Part shown: piece by piece, positions 7,624 through 16,564 of the stretch
How positions within the stretch are numbered: the first letter of the stretch is position 1
Layout: each line of letters starts with the position of its first letter
DNA from: Acidobacteriota bacterium
Lineage (GTDB): Bacteria; Acidobacteriota; Vicinamibacteria; Vicinamibacterales; UBA2999
Length of the DNA stretch: 64,000 nucleotides
NCBI GenBank assembly: GCA_947482665.1
Contig: CANKJK010000002.1
Coordinates: forward strand, 248,001 to 312,000
Direction of reading: 5' to 3'
Notes under the pieces: model-generated
Seen by the model: only the letters and a program-made list of their open reading frames with translations
Told to the model about the DNA's origin: nothing
The model's database searches: none
Program-made: the position numbers and the translations under genes

Positions 7624-9312
7624 TCAGTTGGTGCTCTTCTGGTCCTTGGCCTTCTCGGCCTCTTCCTTGAGGACACGCAAGGCGTTCGCGGCCTCGTCTC
7701 CATAGGTGCCGCGGATGAGCCCGGTGTCTTCGGGCACCGGCAGGCCCTGCGCCGTCATCAGCTTGCGCAGCAGCACGGCCGCGGCGACCTGCCGGAAGAA
7801 GATCCCGCCGTTCACGATGCCGTCGGCGATGTGCACGGGCAGCCAGCCTTCCTTGTTCAGGCCCAGGTCCGTGCGATCGCGACTGGCGTCGTAGGTCTTC
7901 ACATCCAGCTTGGCTCCGGCATCCACGAGCATCTGGATGACAGCCAGGTTGCCCCGGTACGCCGCGCCATGCAGCGGCGCCCAGCCGCGCTTGTCCGTCT
8001 TGTTGACGTCCACCTTGCCCGTGTCGAGCAGGAGGCGCACGGCGGTGGGCGCATCGTCATCCATGCCGTCCTCGGCGGGTGACCGGATACCGTTGCCGGC
8101 TGCCGCCATGAAGGGCGTCATGCCGTCAGCGCTCGCCGCATTGACGTCCGCTCCGCGGTCGAGCAGCAGCTTCATCAACTCGGCATCGCACACACGGGCC
8201 GCCATCATCAACGGCGTGGCCCCAATACGGCTCACGTAGGAGGCGTAGCGGTACCCATCCTGGAATTCGCGGGTCGCCTTGGCATCGACGTCGGCCCCCT
8301 TGTCGAGCAGCCGCTTCGCCAGCTCGACACCAGAGATGTTGCCGGTCAAGCGCGGTCCGGTCGTCCAGCCGACGTTCGTCCGGGTCTTGCCAGCCTCCGA
8401 ACGGGCGCGCGCCAACTGGTGCAGCGCTGTCCAGCCGTTCTCGGCGAGGTGTGGATCCGCACCACGCTCCAGCAGGTAGGCCGCCGTTTCGTAGTGCCCA
8501 TTGGCAATGGCAATCGTCATCGCGGGCGTCGGCGGTTCATTCGGATGCACCACCGCCGTTTCGTTCACGTTGGCACCGGCGTCCAGCAGCGCCCGGACGG
8601 CCTCCACCTGCCCGCGGCGTGCCGCGAGAATGAGCGCGGTAAAGGCGCCATAGCGCTCATCCCGCGCGTCGGCCTTCTTCGGCGTCGCCTGCGCGCCATT
8701 TCGCGCCGGGGGCTGATTCCCATTCGGCATCGCACTGCCCTTCGGCTTCACCGGCGTGAAGGACCGCGCGGTCAGACTGGCACCGCCCTTGGCCAGCGCC
8801 GTGATGGCGTCGGCATTGCCATGAATCGCCGCCCACATCAGCGCCGTCTGCCCACGCAGACTCTCCGTCGCATTGACGTCGGCGCCGTTGGCCAGGAGCA
8901 CCCGGATGACATCGGCCCGGCCGGACCGCGCCGCGGTCATCAGCGTCGTCTCCCCACCGGGGAGGGTCGTGTTCGGATTGACACCGGCCTTCAGCAACCG
9001 CTCCACGATGGCGGCGTTGCCGTTTTCGGCCGCGAGCGAGAGCGGCGTCACGCCGTACCGGTTCGCCGCTTTCGCGTCCGCGCCGGCCGTGAGCAGCGCA
9101 TTGACCAGCGCGAGGTTGTTCTGGTGCGCCGCATGATGGAGCGGCGTCGTGCCATCCGGTTCGACCGCACGCGCCTGCCCTTGCGCGATGAGGGCCTTCA
9201 CGGCTGTATCGTCGCCGGCCTTGATCGCGTCCGCGATGGGCAGACCGCGGCCGCCGGCACCGAGGCCAGCCAGCACCAGACACGGAATGGCGAGCGCGAG
9301 GATCCGGCGCAT
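7624..9312 (-). CDS. Secreted ankyrin-repeat protein
   Basis: The 562-residue protein has a short signal-like N terminus followed by roughly ten ankyrin repeats (recurrent patterns such as GTTPLHHAA, VNALLTAGADAKA, GVTPLSLAAENG, VIRVLLANGADVN). An insertion rich in Pro/Asn/Lys interrupts the repeats around residues 190-215. Ankyrin repeats form an elongated protein-binding surface. In this operon it probably scaffolds or recruits the DUF1552/DUF1592 proteins encoded just upstream (inference). Its ATG follows the TAA of the DUF1552 gene by one base. Confidence 0.88.
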   Translation of the reverse strand: MRRILALAIPCLVLAGLGAGGRGLPIADAIKAGDDTAVKALIAQGQARAVEPDGTTPLHHAAHQNNLALVNALLTAGADAKAANRYGVTPLSLAAENGNAAIVERLLKAGVNPNTTLPGGETTLMTAARSGRADVIRVLLANGADVNATESLRGQTALMWAAIHGNADAITALAKGGASLTARSFTPVKPKGSAMPNGNQPPARNGAQATPKKADARDERYGAFTALILAARRGQVEAVRALLDAGANVNETAVVHPNEPPTPAMTIAIANGHYETAAYLLERGADPHLAENGWTALHQLARARSEAGKTRTNVGWTTGPRLTGNISGVELAKRLLDKGADVDAKATREFQDGYRYASYVSRIGATPLMMAARVCDAELMKLLLDRGADVNAASADGMTPFMAAAGNGIRSPAEDGMDDDAPTAVRLLLDTGKVDVNKTDKRGWAPLHGAAYRGNLAVIQMLVDAGAKLDVKTYDASRDRTDLGLNKEGWLPVHIADGIVNGGIFFRQVAAAVLLRKLMTAQGLPVPEDTGLIRGTYGDEAANALRVLKEEAEKAKDQKSTN

Positions 9313-9313
9313 C

Positions 9314-10657
9314 TTAAAGGTCCGTCACCCGGCCCGTGCTGTCGCCCATCCGCTCGATGGGGACGCCGGCACGGTCGAGCATGCTGAGCGCGAAGTTCAT
9401 GAACGGCGTATCGAGGGCGTACTTCAGAAGACGCCCGCCCTTGACCCCGCCGCCACCGCCGACCACGACGACGGGCATGTCGTGCGGGCTATGGATATCA
9501 CCCGAGCCCATCCCGGCCCCCCACAGCAGGAGCGAGTGATCGAGGAGCGTGCCGTCACCATCAGGCGCCTGCTGCATCTTCGCCGCCAGCGTGGCGAACA
9601 GATGCATGAAGTAAGCGTTGATCTTGCTGTTCTGCTTGATCTTGTAGGGGTCACCCTGGTGATGCGAGGTCTCGTGATGCGCCTCGGGCACGCCGATGTG
9701 GGGGAACTGGCGGCCACCCTGCTCGCGCGAGGTCTGGAAGGTGATGACGCGTGTGACGTCCGCCTGATAGGCGAGGAACATCAGGTCCACCATCAGGTCG
9801 CAGTGATCCGGGAAGGACTCCGGAATGCCCATCGGCTGCGCGCTCTCTGGCAGCGGCGTCGTCGCACTGTGCTGCTCGGCCTTCTGGATACGGCGCTCCA
9901 CATCCCGGACGGCGTCGAGGTAGCCGGAGATGGTCGCCCGGTCGCCAGGGCCCAGCCGCTTCTGCAGGCCGGCCAGATCCGCGCTGACCCGGTCGAGGAT
10001 GCTGCGGTCGCGCTTCATCTGCCCGAGCCGGGCTTCGACGCTCCCACCGTCCCCGAACATCCGCTCGAAGACGATGCGCGGGTTGTTCTCCATCGGCAGC
10101 GGCATCGTCGGTGCGCGCCACGCGAACGTGTTCACATACGCGCAGCTGTAGCCCTGGTCGCAGTTGCCCACGAAACTGGACTCGAGCGCCAGCTCCAGCG
10201 AGGTGAGCTGCGTCTCGCGGCCGAGCACGTCAGCCGCGTACTGATCCAGGGTCTTGGCCAGTTCGATATCCGCGCCCTCCGTCCGGCGAGCCGCCGCCCC
10301 GGACAGGAAGCACGAGGCCGCACGCGCGTGGACGCCGCTGCCCACCTGCTTGCTCTCGGCGGCAAGGTTGCTGAGGCCGGTGGCCACGACCGTGTGATCC
10401 AGCACCGGCTGCAGCGGCATGGTGATGGGCATCAAGGTGAGCGATTTGAGGTTGGTGCCCTCGCCCCTCGGCTTGAAGTCCGGACCATAGATGCCGTTGG
10501 CCGTCTGCCAGAAGGCCACGCGGGTCGTCCCAGCGGCCGCGGTCCGCGACGTGGCCGTCAGGGCCGGCACCATCGCATCGAGCAGGGGCAGCGCCACCGT
10601 GGCGCCGACGCCGCGAAGAATTGTGCGCCGTGGTAACGCGTGCTTTGTCACGATCAT
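9314..10657 (-). CDS. DUF1552 family exported protein, paralog 1
   Basis: This is a 447-residue protein with a twin-arginine-like leader (RRTILRGVGATVALPLLDAM) typical of DUF1552 proteins of Acidobacteriota and Planctomycetes. The conserved GMGSGDIHSPHDMPVVVVGG and ASCFLSG segments are present. The biochemical role of DUF1552 is not established; it nearly always sits beside a DUF1592/DUF1587 cytochrome protein, as here. A GAGGAG ribosome site precedes ATG 10657. A second DUF1552 gene lies at 13682-15001 in the same run. Confidence 0.9.
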   Translation of the reverse strand: MIVTKHALPRRTILRGVGATVALPLLDAMVPALTATSRTAAAGTTRVAFWQTANGIYGPDFKPRGEGTNLKSLTLMPITMPLQPVLDHTVVATGLSNLAAESKQVGSGVHARAASCFLSGAAARRTEGADIELAKTLDQYAADVLGRETQLTSLELALESSFVGNCDQGYSCAYVNTFAWRAPTMPLPMENNPRIVFERMFGDGGSVEARLGQMKRDRSILDRVSADLAGLQKRLGPGDRATISGYLDAVRDVERRIQKAEQHSATTPLPESAQPMGIPESFPDHCDLMVDLMFLAYQADVTRVITFQTSREQGGRQFPHIGVPEAHHETSHHQGDPYKIKQNSKINAYFMHLFATLAAKMQQAPDGDGTLLDHSLLLWGAGMGSGDIHSPHDMPVVVVGGGGGVKGGRLLKYALDTPFMNFALSMLDRAGVPIERMGDSTGRVTDL

Positions 10658-10684
10658 TGCTCTCTCCTCGGAACCGCGTGTGCG

Positions 10685-13138
10685 CTAGCGGGCCGCGATG
10701 GCCGTCGCCGGAGCCTCAAGGGAACGCCGCATCTGAAACGCCGGACTGGTGGTGATGCCGAGCACAATCGCCGAGAACCGGTACTGCGAGGCCGCAGCCT
10801 GCCGCACAATCCCTCGCACGGCTGGCATATCCGATGGCTCAAGCCCCCGGCCCAGGCCGTAGGTCAGGAGCTTTTCCGTCAACGCGCTGGTGAACTGCTC
10901 CGGACGACGGGTGATGCGCGACTTGAAATCGTTGAGCGTCTTGAAGCCGGTACCATCCGGGAAGGTGCCTGAGACATCCACCGCCTTCGTGGACTGATCC
11001 ACCGTCCGGTAGCGGCCCGCCTGATCGAAGTTCTCCAGGGCAAAACCCAGCGGGTCGATCATGGCGTGGCATCCGGCGCAGACAGGATTCGCCCGGTGCG
11101 CGGCCATGCGCTCCCGCATCGACTTGGGCGCCGCGTCACCACCCTTCTTCTCTTCCAGCGGCGGAACATTCGCGGGCGGCGGAGGGGGTGCGACGCCGAG
11201 CACGCTCTCCATAATCCATTTGCCGCGCTTCACCGGCGAGGTGCGGATGGCATGTGACGTCGTCGTCAGGACACTCCCGTGACCCAGGAGGCCGCGGCGC
11301 GGGCTGTCCGGCGGGAGCGACACGCGGCGGAAGTGCGCGCCCTTCACGTTCGTGATCCCGTAGTGCCACGCGAGGCGCTCGTTCAGAAAGGTGTAGTCCG
11401 CCGTCAGCAGGTCCGGCACGGGGCGATCGTCACGCACGATGCTGTCGAAGAAGAGTTCGGTCTCCATCCCCATGGCGGCCCGGAGACCATCATCGAAGTC
11501 CGGGTCGTCGGGTGAGGCCACCGCCAGAGACCGCAATTGCAGCCACTGCGGCAGGAAGCTCTTCGAGAGCGCGCGCGAGCGCGGGTCGGCCAGCATCCGC
11601 CGTACCTGACGCTCGAAGACCGCCGGCTGCGAGAGTTGCCCGGCCGCCGCTACCCGCAGGAGCGGCTCGTCCGGCACGCTGCTCCAGAGGAAGAACGAGA
11701 GGCGCGACGCCAACTCGAGCTCCGGCAGCCGATAGGCGGCCGCCCGGACCGCGGGCGGGTCCAGCTCGACCCGGAAGAGAAAGTCGGATTGCACGAGCAG
11801 GGCCCGCACGGCGAGCTCAATCCCCGACTCGAACCCGTTACCGCTCGCGCGCTCCTCCGTGTAGAACGCCAGGAGCTTGTCGACGTCGGCCGTGGTCACC
11901 GGACGCCGGAAGGCGCGACGCGCCAGCCCCCGGAGAATCTGCCGCGCGCACGCAGCGTCCTGGGCGGCCGTCGTGGGCCGGCAGATGAAGATCCGCTGCC
12001 GCGCCGGCGTATCACCAGGGCCACCCGCCGCCGCGAAGGGGCCGGCGATGGTCACGCTCGCCAGGTGCGGCTGATAGATGCCCAGCCCCTCGGGCACCAT
12101 GTTGCCTTCGTAGGACGGCTTGATGAAGCGGAGTCGCGGATAGTCCGTCGTCTCGTAGGACGGCAGCTTCAGGAACGCCACGCCGACATCGTGCAGCCCG
12201 GCCTTCACGGCGACACGGATCTGCCAGCGCGTATCCTCCACGGACTTTCCGGTGGCCACCTTGCCGAAGCCACCGGCGCCACCGCGCGGTGAGGGCGGCA
12301 TGGTGAACAGATGCACGCGGTCGCCGTCGATCGCCACCTCCAGCTGATGCTCGTCGTCAAAGCCCGCCGTCGGATCGCAGCCACCGGCTGAGACCAGCGC
12401 GCAGGAGAACTGCGCGCGGATCAGATACTCGCCGTCGCGCGGAAAGTTGTAGGGCACGAGCAGACCGCCACGGGTACCGAACGGCAACCCCTCCACGTGC
12501 TCGTACTGCGGCAGATCCGACGAGACAGGGAACGTATCGGCCACCGGTGTCGGCGGCACACTCCCCACCGCCGTCCGGGCGATCCGGCGCGCGGCCGTCA
12601 GGTAGCGCTCCATCAGCGACTGCGAGAGCCGCAGCACGCCCGCCATGTTGTCAAAGCCGTAGCCGGCATCATCCGGCGGCAGGAGCGACGCCACGTCCAC
12701 ATCCACGCGCAGGATGTCCCGTACGGCGTTCTGATACTCAAACCGGTTCAGGCGATGAAAGGTTTCGGTCCGGCCCGGATTCGGCCGTGCGGCCGCCGCG
12801 GCATCCAAACGCCCTTCCACGGCGGAGGCAAATGCCATCACCGCGGCTTCGTCGGCACGCGGACGACCAGGAGGCGGCATCATCCCGGCACGCAGCTTCC
12901 GCACCACCTTCTCCCACGTCTCGGACGCCTCGCCGGCCTTCCCGGGGTCGAGTCCCTCAAGGACAAAACCGCCGACGTGGGCTTTCGCACTGTGACAGCC
13001 GAGGCAGTACTGGTCGACCAGCGCACGCTGTGGCACGGGTGGCGCCGTGGGCGGGGCGGGCGCGGCCCAGGCCGTTGACCCGGCCAGCAGGCCGATGACA
13101 GCCGCGGCGGCCAACGCCGGCAGGCAGAATCGATTCAT
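10685..13138 (-). CDS. DUF1587/DUF1592/DUF1588-type cytochrome (planctomycete-type)
   Basis: The secreted protein has about 817 residues. A cytochrome-type heme site CLGCH lies near the N terminus (about residues 45-49 from the chosen start). The DUF1587, DUF1595, DUF1592, DUF1588 and DUF1585 modules follow in the usual order; recognisable pieces are LNRFEYQNAVRDIL, ELASRLSFFLWSSVPDE, RRGLLGHGSVLT and CAGCHAMIDPLGFALENFD, which holds a second heme-like CxxCH. It is presumed to be a periplasmic redox enzyme of unknown substrate. ATG 13138 is preferred over upstream ATG/TTG codons because GAGG lies 8 bases before it and the signal peptide starts there. Confidence 0.9.
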   Translation of the reverse strand: MNRFCLPALAAAAVIGLLAGSTAWAAPAPPTAPPVPQRALVDQYCLGCHSAKAHVGGFVLEGLDPGKAGEASETWEKVVRKLRAGMMPPPGRPRADEAAVMAFASAVEGRLDAAAAARPNPGRTETFHRLNRFEYQNAVRDILRVDVDVASLLPPDDAGYGFDNMAGVLRLSQSLMERYLTAARRIARTAVGSVPPTPVADTFPVSSDLPQYEHVEGLPFGTRGGLLVPYNFPRDGEYLIRAQFSCALVSAGGCDPTAGFDDEHQLEVAIDGDRVHLFTMPPSPRGGAGGFGKVATGKSVEDTRWQIRVAVKAGLHDVGVAFLKLPSYETTDYPRLRFIKPSYEGNMVPEGLGIYQPHLASVTIAGPFAAAGGPGDTPARQRIFICRPTTAAQDAACARQILRGLARRAFRRPVTTADVDKLLAFYTEERASGNGFESGIELAVRALLVQSDFLFRVELDPPAVRAAAYRLPELELASRLSFFLWSSVPDEPLLRVAAAGQLSQPAVFERQVRRMLADPRSRALSKSFLPQWLQLRSLAVASPDDPDFDDGLRAAMGMETELFFDSIVRDDRPVPDLLTADYTFLNERLAWHYGITNVKGAHFRRVSLPPDSPRRGLLGHGSVLTTTSHAIRTSPVKRGKWIMESVLGVAPPPPPANVPPLEEKKGGDAAPKSMRERMAAHRANPVCAGCHAMIDPLGFALENFDQAGRYRTVDQSTKAVDVSGTFPDGTGFKTLNDFKSRITRRPEQFTSALTEKLLTYGLGRGLEPSDMPAVRGIVRQAAASQYRFSAIVLGITTSPAFQMRRSLEAPATAIAAR

Positions 13139-13154
13139 GAGCATCATCCTCAAA

Positions 13155-13689
13155 TCAGCGTGATTCTAGCGGAACTGGCGCCACCAGGATGTCGCGAAGC
13201 GTGTCCGACACGGGAGGCAACTCAGACGCCCCTGCCGGCAATCGATTGGCCGACAGCACGTAGGCGAGGATGTCCGCGTACGCCTGCGGCTCCAGGGTCC
13301 CCGGCCGGTCCCGCGGCATGGTCTCGGCGATCCGGTCGAAGAGTTCCCCCAGCGGGCGCTGACTCCATTTCTGCATAAAGATTTCGCCTTTCAAGGCCGG
13401 CCCAGGCGGGTCGTCCCCCCCCGCGCAGGTCGCGGCCGTGGCAGTAGGTGCAGGCCCGGAAGGCCAGTTCACCCCGCTCCGCCTGTGCGGCCGTGAAGAC
13501 GCCATCGCGCGTGCTTCTGGGAGACGCCGGGCGTGCCGCGCCCGTTGAGGCGGTTTGCGCGACAGGCGGCGCTCCGGACGGGACGCTCCGTGACATCGCG
13601 CCGGTCGAGGCCATGCCCGCCAGGGCGACCGGCCCCACGCCGATGAGGGTGGCAAGCACCCACACTCCCGCCCGGCACACCTCAACCAT
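13155..13689 (-). CDS. c-type cytochrome, reading frame interrupted at an 8-C tract
   Basis: Two overlapping minus-strand frames together encode one secreted cytochrome. The first (from ATG 13689) gives the signal peptide, the DGVFTAAQAERG segment and the heme site CTYCH, followed by GRDLRGG. The second carries on with DDPPGPALKGEIF and LPAGASELPPVSDTL to the stop at 13155. The switch falls in the run of eight C at 13415-13422 (G on the coding strand). Seven would join the frames, and the joined protein aligns along its length with the intact cytochrome at 6128-6586. It may be a pseudogene, a sequencing error, or a slippage-controlled gene. Its start overlaps the end of the DUF1552 gene by 8 bases. 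Confidence 0.75.
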
Positions 13690-15001
13690 GGCGCACGCCG
13701 GCCAGCAGGCCCGTACTGTCGCCATGCCGCGTCACCGTCAGACCAAGCGCGGCGAGCAGCGCGACCTGCAGGTTCGCCAGGGGCGTCCCCGACGGGACAC
13801 GCAGATGACGCCCACCCTGCACGCCGAGCGCGCGACCGCCTGCCACCAGCGTCGGCACGTTGAGCGGCTGGTGCGCATTCGAGTCGCTCATCCCCGCGCC
13901 GGCCAACACGATCGTCCGGTCCAGCAGCACACCGTCACCATCGGCTGTCGTGGCAAGCCGCGCGAGGAAGTCCCCGACCAGCGCCAGGTGGTAGGCGTTG
14001 ACCCGCGCCTGCACGGCCAGCTTCGCCGGATCGCCTTCGTGGTGGGAGATCGCGTGACTGCCTTCTCCCACGCCGGCCTCGGTGAACACACGGTCGCTCC
14101 GCTCGCGCACCATCAACAGCGTCGCCACACGCGTCGCGTCCGCCTGGAACGCCAATGCGATCAGTTCGCCCATCAGGCGCGCATGATCGCGGTAGCTGAT
14201 CGGAATCCCCGTAAAGGACGACACATCCGCCGCCGGCTCGTGCACCGCCTGCCGCTCGGCCGTGGCGATGCGCCGCTCGACATCGCGAACCGCCTCCACA
14301 TAGCCCTCGACTGTTCGCCGGTCGCGGGCGCCCACGCGCCGGCCCAGCGCGGCCAGGTCCGCGGTCACCGCGTCAAGGATGCTGCGATCGCGCCGCTGGT
14401 CTGCTTCGCGCGCGGCGGCCGGCCGGGCGTCTCCGAACAGGCGCTCGAAGACCGAGCGGGGATCCGCGTCCATCGGCAGAGGCGTTGTGCGATCACGCCA
14501 CGCGATCGTGCTCACGTAGGTACAGGCAAACGCGGGCTCGCAGGCCCGGCCGATCTCCACGGACTCCAGGGCCAGTTCCAGGGACCGGAGCGCCGTCGTC
14601 TGTCCCAGGGCCGCGGCCGCCACCTGGTCCATCGAGACGCCAGCCTCCACATCCGCCCCCTCCGTGCGGCGGGCGTGGGCGCCGGTGAGCCAGGCCGGCT
14701 GAATCCGCGAGTGCAGGCCGCCCTGCTCACTCGACCCCCCTTGGCGGTTGTCCAGCCCGCTGACCACCAGCACCTGATCGCGCACCGGCGCCAGCGCGGC
14801 CAATGTCGGTGAGAGCGTGAGGGGTCCCTCGGTCGGCGGCGTCCACGCACCAGGGTTCATGCCATTTCCGAGATAGACGGCGACAAAGCGCGCGGGCGGC
14901 GTCGCGGCCGCCGCTGTCGCCATCACGTCGAGGTACGGGAGGGCGAGGGACACACCCGCGCCGCGCAACACCGTTCGCCGGTCGAGCGCGGGACCTCGCA
15001 T
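13682..15001 (-). CDS. DUF1552 family exported protein, paralog 2
   Basis: The 439-residue protein is homologous to the DUF1552 protein at 9314-10657. Both share the LRGAGVSLALPYLD-type leader, a conserved Cys-containing segment (ACEPAFACTYVSTIAWRD) and a C-terminal GAGMSDSNAHQPLNVPTLVAGG, the counterpart of GAGMGSGDIHSPHDMPVVVVGG. The function of the family is unknown. This copy is followed by the broken cytochrome, and the other copy follows the DUF1592 protein. The two may therefore form partner sets for the two cytochromes. Confidence 0.9.
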   Translation of the reverse strand: MRGPALDRRTVLRGAGVSLALPYLDVMATAAAATPPARFVAVYLGNGMNPGAWTPPTEGPLTLSPTLAALAPVRDQVLVVSGLDNRQGGSSEQGGLHSRIQPAWLTGAHARRTEGADVEAGVSMDQVAAAALGQTTALRSLELALESVEIGRACEPAFACTYVSTIAWRDRTTPLPMDADPRSVFERLFGDARPAAAREADQRRDRSILDAVTADLAALGRRVGARDRRTVEGYVEAVRDVERRIATAERQAVHEPAADVSSFTGIPISYRDHARLMGELIALAFQADATRVATLLMVRERSDRVFTEAGVGEGSHAISHHEGDPAKLAVQARVNAYHLALVGDFLARLATTADGDGVLLDRTIVLAGAGMSDSNAHQPLNVPTLVAGGRALGVQGGRHLRVPSGTPLANLQVALLAALGLTVTRHGDSTGLLAGVRHG

Positions 15002-15007
15002 GGCTCG

Positions 15008-16249
15008 TTACTGCAGGCTCCCCGCGAGCCGAGGAGAGGCCATGAGTTCACCCAGCACCGCCCACCGGCGGGCACGATCACCACCGGCCTTGCGCGTGAG
15101 GTACCCGTCCACGAGTTCACGCCCACGGGTGTAGTTGATCACGTAGGTCCGGTACTGCGTGATGAAGCGGACGCGCTGCTGGGCCCGTGGCCTGGAGTAG
15201 AGCGCGTACTTCTCAAGCCAGTAGATGGCCCCCTCCTCGTCCAGGTCCCCATTGAGGAGATGCCGCGCGGCCTCCGTGCCGGCCTGCGTCAGCTTCTGGG
15301 CCGCAATCGCCACCATGGCGCACCGCGTGGCCGTGGAGGGATCCAGCCCGGCCAGGGGAAACAGCACGTCCCGCTCGAACGCGAGACGCTCGAACGTCTG
15401 GAACACGGCGCCCGCCGCACAGTTGGCGATCCCCTCGGCCATCAGCGACTGCGGCGAATAGAGCGGATAGACGGTGAACTCCACCCAGCCGCGCTGCCGG
15501 ACCAACTGCTCCTCGATGAGCACGTTGTGGACGTGATGCCCCGGATAGCCCTCATGCGCGGCCAGATCGACCGCACGGTCGATGTGCACCGGCAGATCGA
15601 CGTTCACCTGGATGACGGACTGGAACTTCCCCTGGTACCAGTTGTAGCCGCTCCAGCTCTTGCCGCGCACGAACTCCAGCGTGAACTGTTCTTCGGCGGG
15701 CAGCGGCAGAGCGGCCAGTGTGCGCTGCCGGCACATGTTGATCGCGGCTTCGAACACGGCAGGCAGCGCACTGGGCGGGATCACGTAACGGTCGCGGAAG
15801 GCGCGGTACCGATCCAACAGGGAACCACTCCCGGGCATGGCGTGATTCAGCACGTCCAGTGCGCGCAGGAACTCATCCTCCGACCGCTCGGGTGCGACCG
15901 CGTCATAGAGCGCCTGCGACTCCTCATCGAAGGACAGACGGTGCCCCTGCAGCATCGCGATCCGGGTGCGCAGCGCCGCCAGGTGCTTTGTCAGATAGAC
16001 CTTGCGCAGACCCAGCAGCCCGGCTTCCCGGACATCATGACGCGCCAGTGACTGCAGCCCGAGCGACGAGAGGCGTTGCTGGAGCTGCCCGGCGAGCGCG
16101 TCGATGTCGGTCAGCGTCCGAGGGGTCGCTTCCGCTTCGGCCCGCCATTCCGGCGGACCGTAGTAGGCGTCCACGTAGTCGGGATCGTGCTGGCCCACGG
16201 CAAGCACGAGCGTGACGTACTGCTGGGCGATATCCTGTAGGGACGTCAT
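15008..16249 (-). CDS. DUF885-like metallopeptidase candidate
   Basis: The 413-residue protein has no signal peptide. It has the motif HEGYPGHHVHN, the characteristic zinc-site-like signature of DUF885 proteins, and further downstream AEGIANCAAG. DUF885 proteins are mostly helical and presumed metallo-carboxypeptidases. It appears to head the minus-strand run, lying 6 bases upstream of the DUF1552 gene. Whether it acts with those exported proteins is unclear because it lacks an obvious export signal. Confidence 0.82.
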   Translation of the reverse strand: MTSLQDIAQQYVTLVLAVGQHDPDYVDAYYGPPEWRAEAEATPRTLTDIDALAGQLQQRLSSLGLQSLARHDVREAGLLGLRKVYLTKHLAALRTRIAMLQGHRLSFDEESQALYDAVAPERSEDEFLRALDVLNHAMPGSGSLLDRYRAFRDRYVIPPSALPAVFEAAINMCRQRTLAALPLPAEEQFTLEFVRGKSWSGYNWYQGKFQSVIQVNVDLPVHIDRAVDLAAHEGYPGHHVHNVLIEEQLVRQRGWVEFTVYPLYSPQSLMAEGIANCAAGAVFQTFERLAFERDVLFPLAGLDPSTATRCAMVAIAAQKLTQAGTEAARHLLNGDLDEEGAIYWLEKYALYSRPRAQQRVRFITQYRTYVINYTRGRELVDGYLTRKAGGDRARRWAVLGELMASPRLAGSLQ

Positions 16250-16330
16250 TGAAGGGACACGCGCGGCCCTCGTGGGCCGAACGAGTCATTTTGCGACAAG
16301 CGTCATCAGAAGTCACATAAATAGGGAGCC

Positions 16331-16564
16331 ATGACCACCGCGGAACGCCAGTCCATGCTGAAGATCGTCGAGGCCCACGGGCACACCCTGGGTATCGCCG
16401 AAGCCTGCGCGCGCACTACGCGAGACCTCGCCGCCGAAGTCAGTCGCGGCGGCGTGCCGGCGAAGGAGGACCTGACACGCACCGTCGATGAGGCCGAGCG
16501 CGTGCTGGCCGACTTCGCCGAGGTCCGGAAGGAGATCGAGCGCCTCCTCAAACAGCTGACGTAA
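16331..16564 (+). CDS. Small hypothetical helical protein
   Basis: This is a 77-residue, highly charged and probably all-helical protein (heptad-like AERVLADFAEVRKEIERLLKQL near the C terminus could be a coiled coil). GGGAG lies 6 bases before the ATG. Its last 17 bases overlap the end of the convergent kinase gene. I do not recognise a family. It is kept because it has a ribosome site and a plausible composition, and it would be the only gene between two minus-strand genes. Confidence 0.5.
   Translation: MTTAERQSMLKIVEAHGHTLGIAEACARTTRDLAAEVSRGGVPAKEDLTRTVDEAERVLADFAEVRKEIERLLKQLT

Noticed and set aside
16250-16330. Promoter with TTGCGA and CATAAAT boxes before the small helical gene
   Set aside because: Spacing is 19 bases and the boxes are weak; not distinctive enough to annotate.
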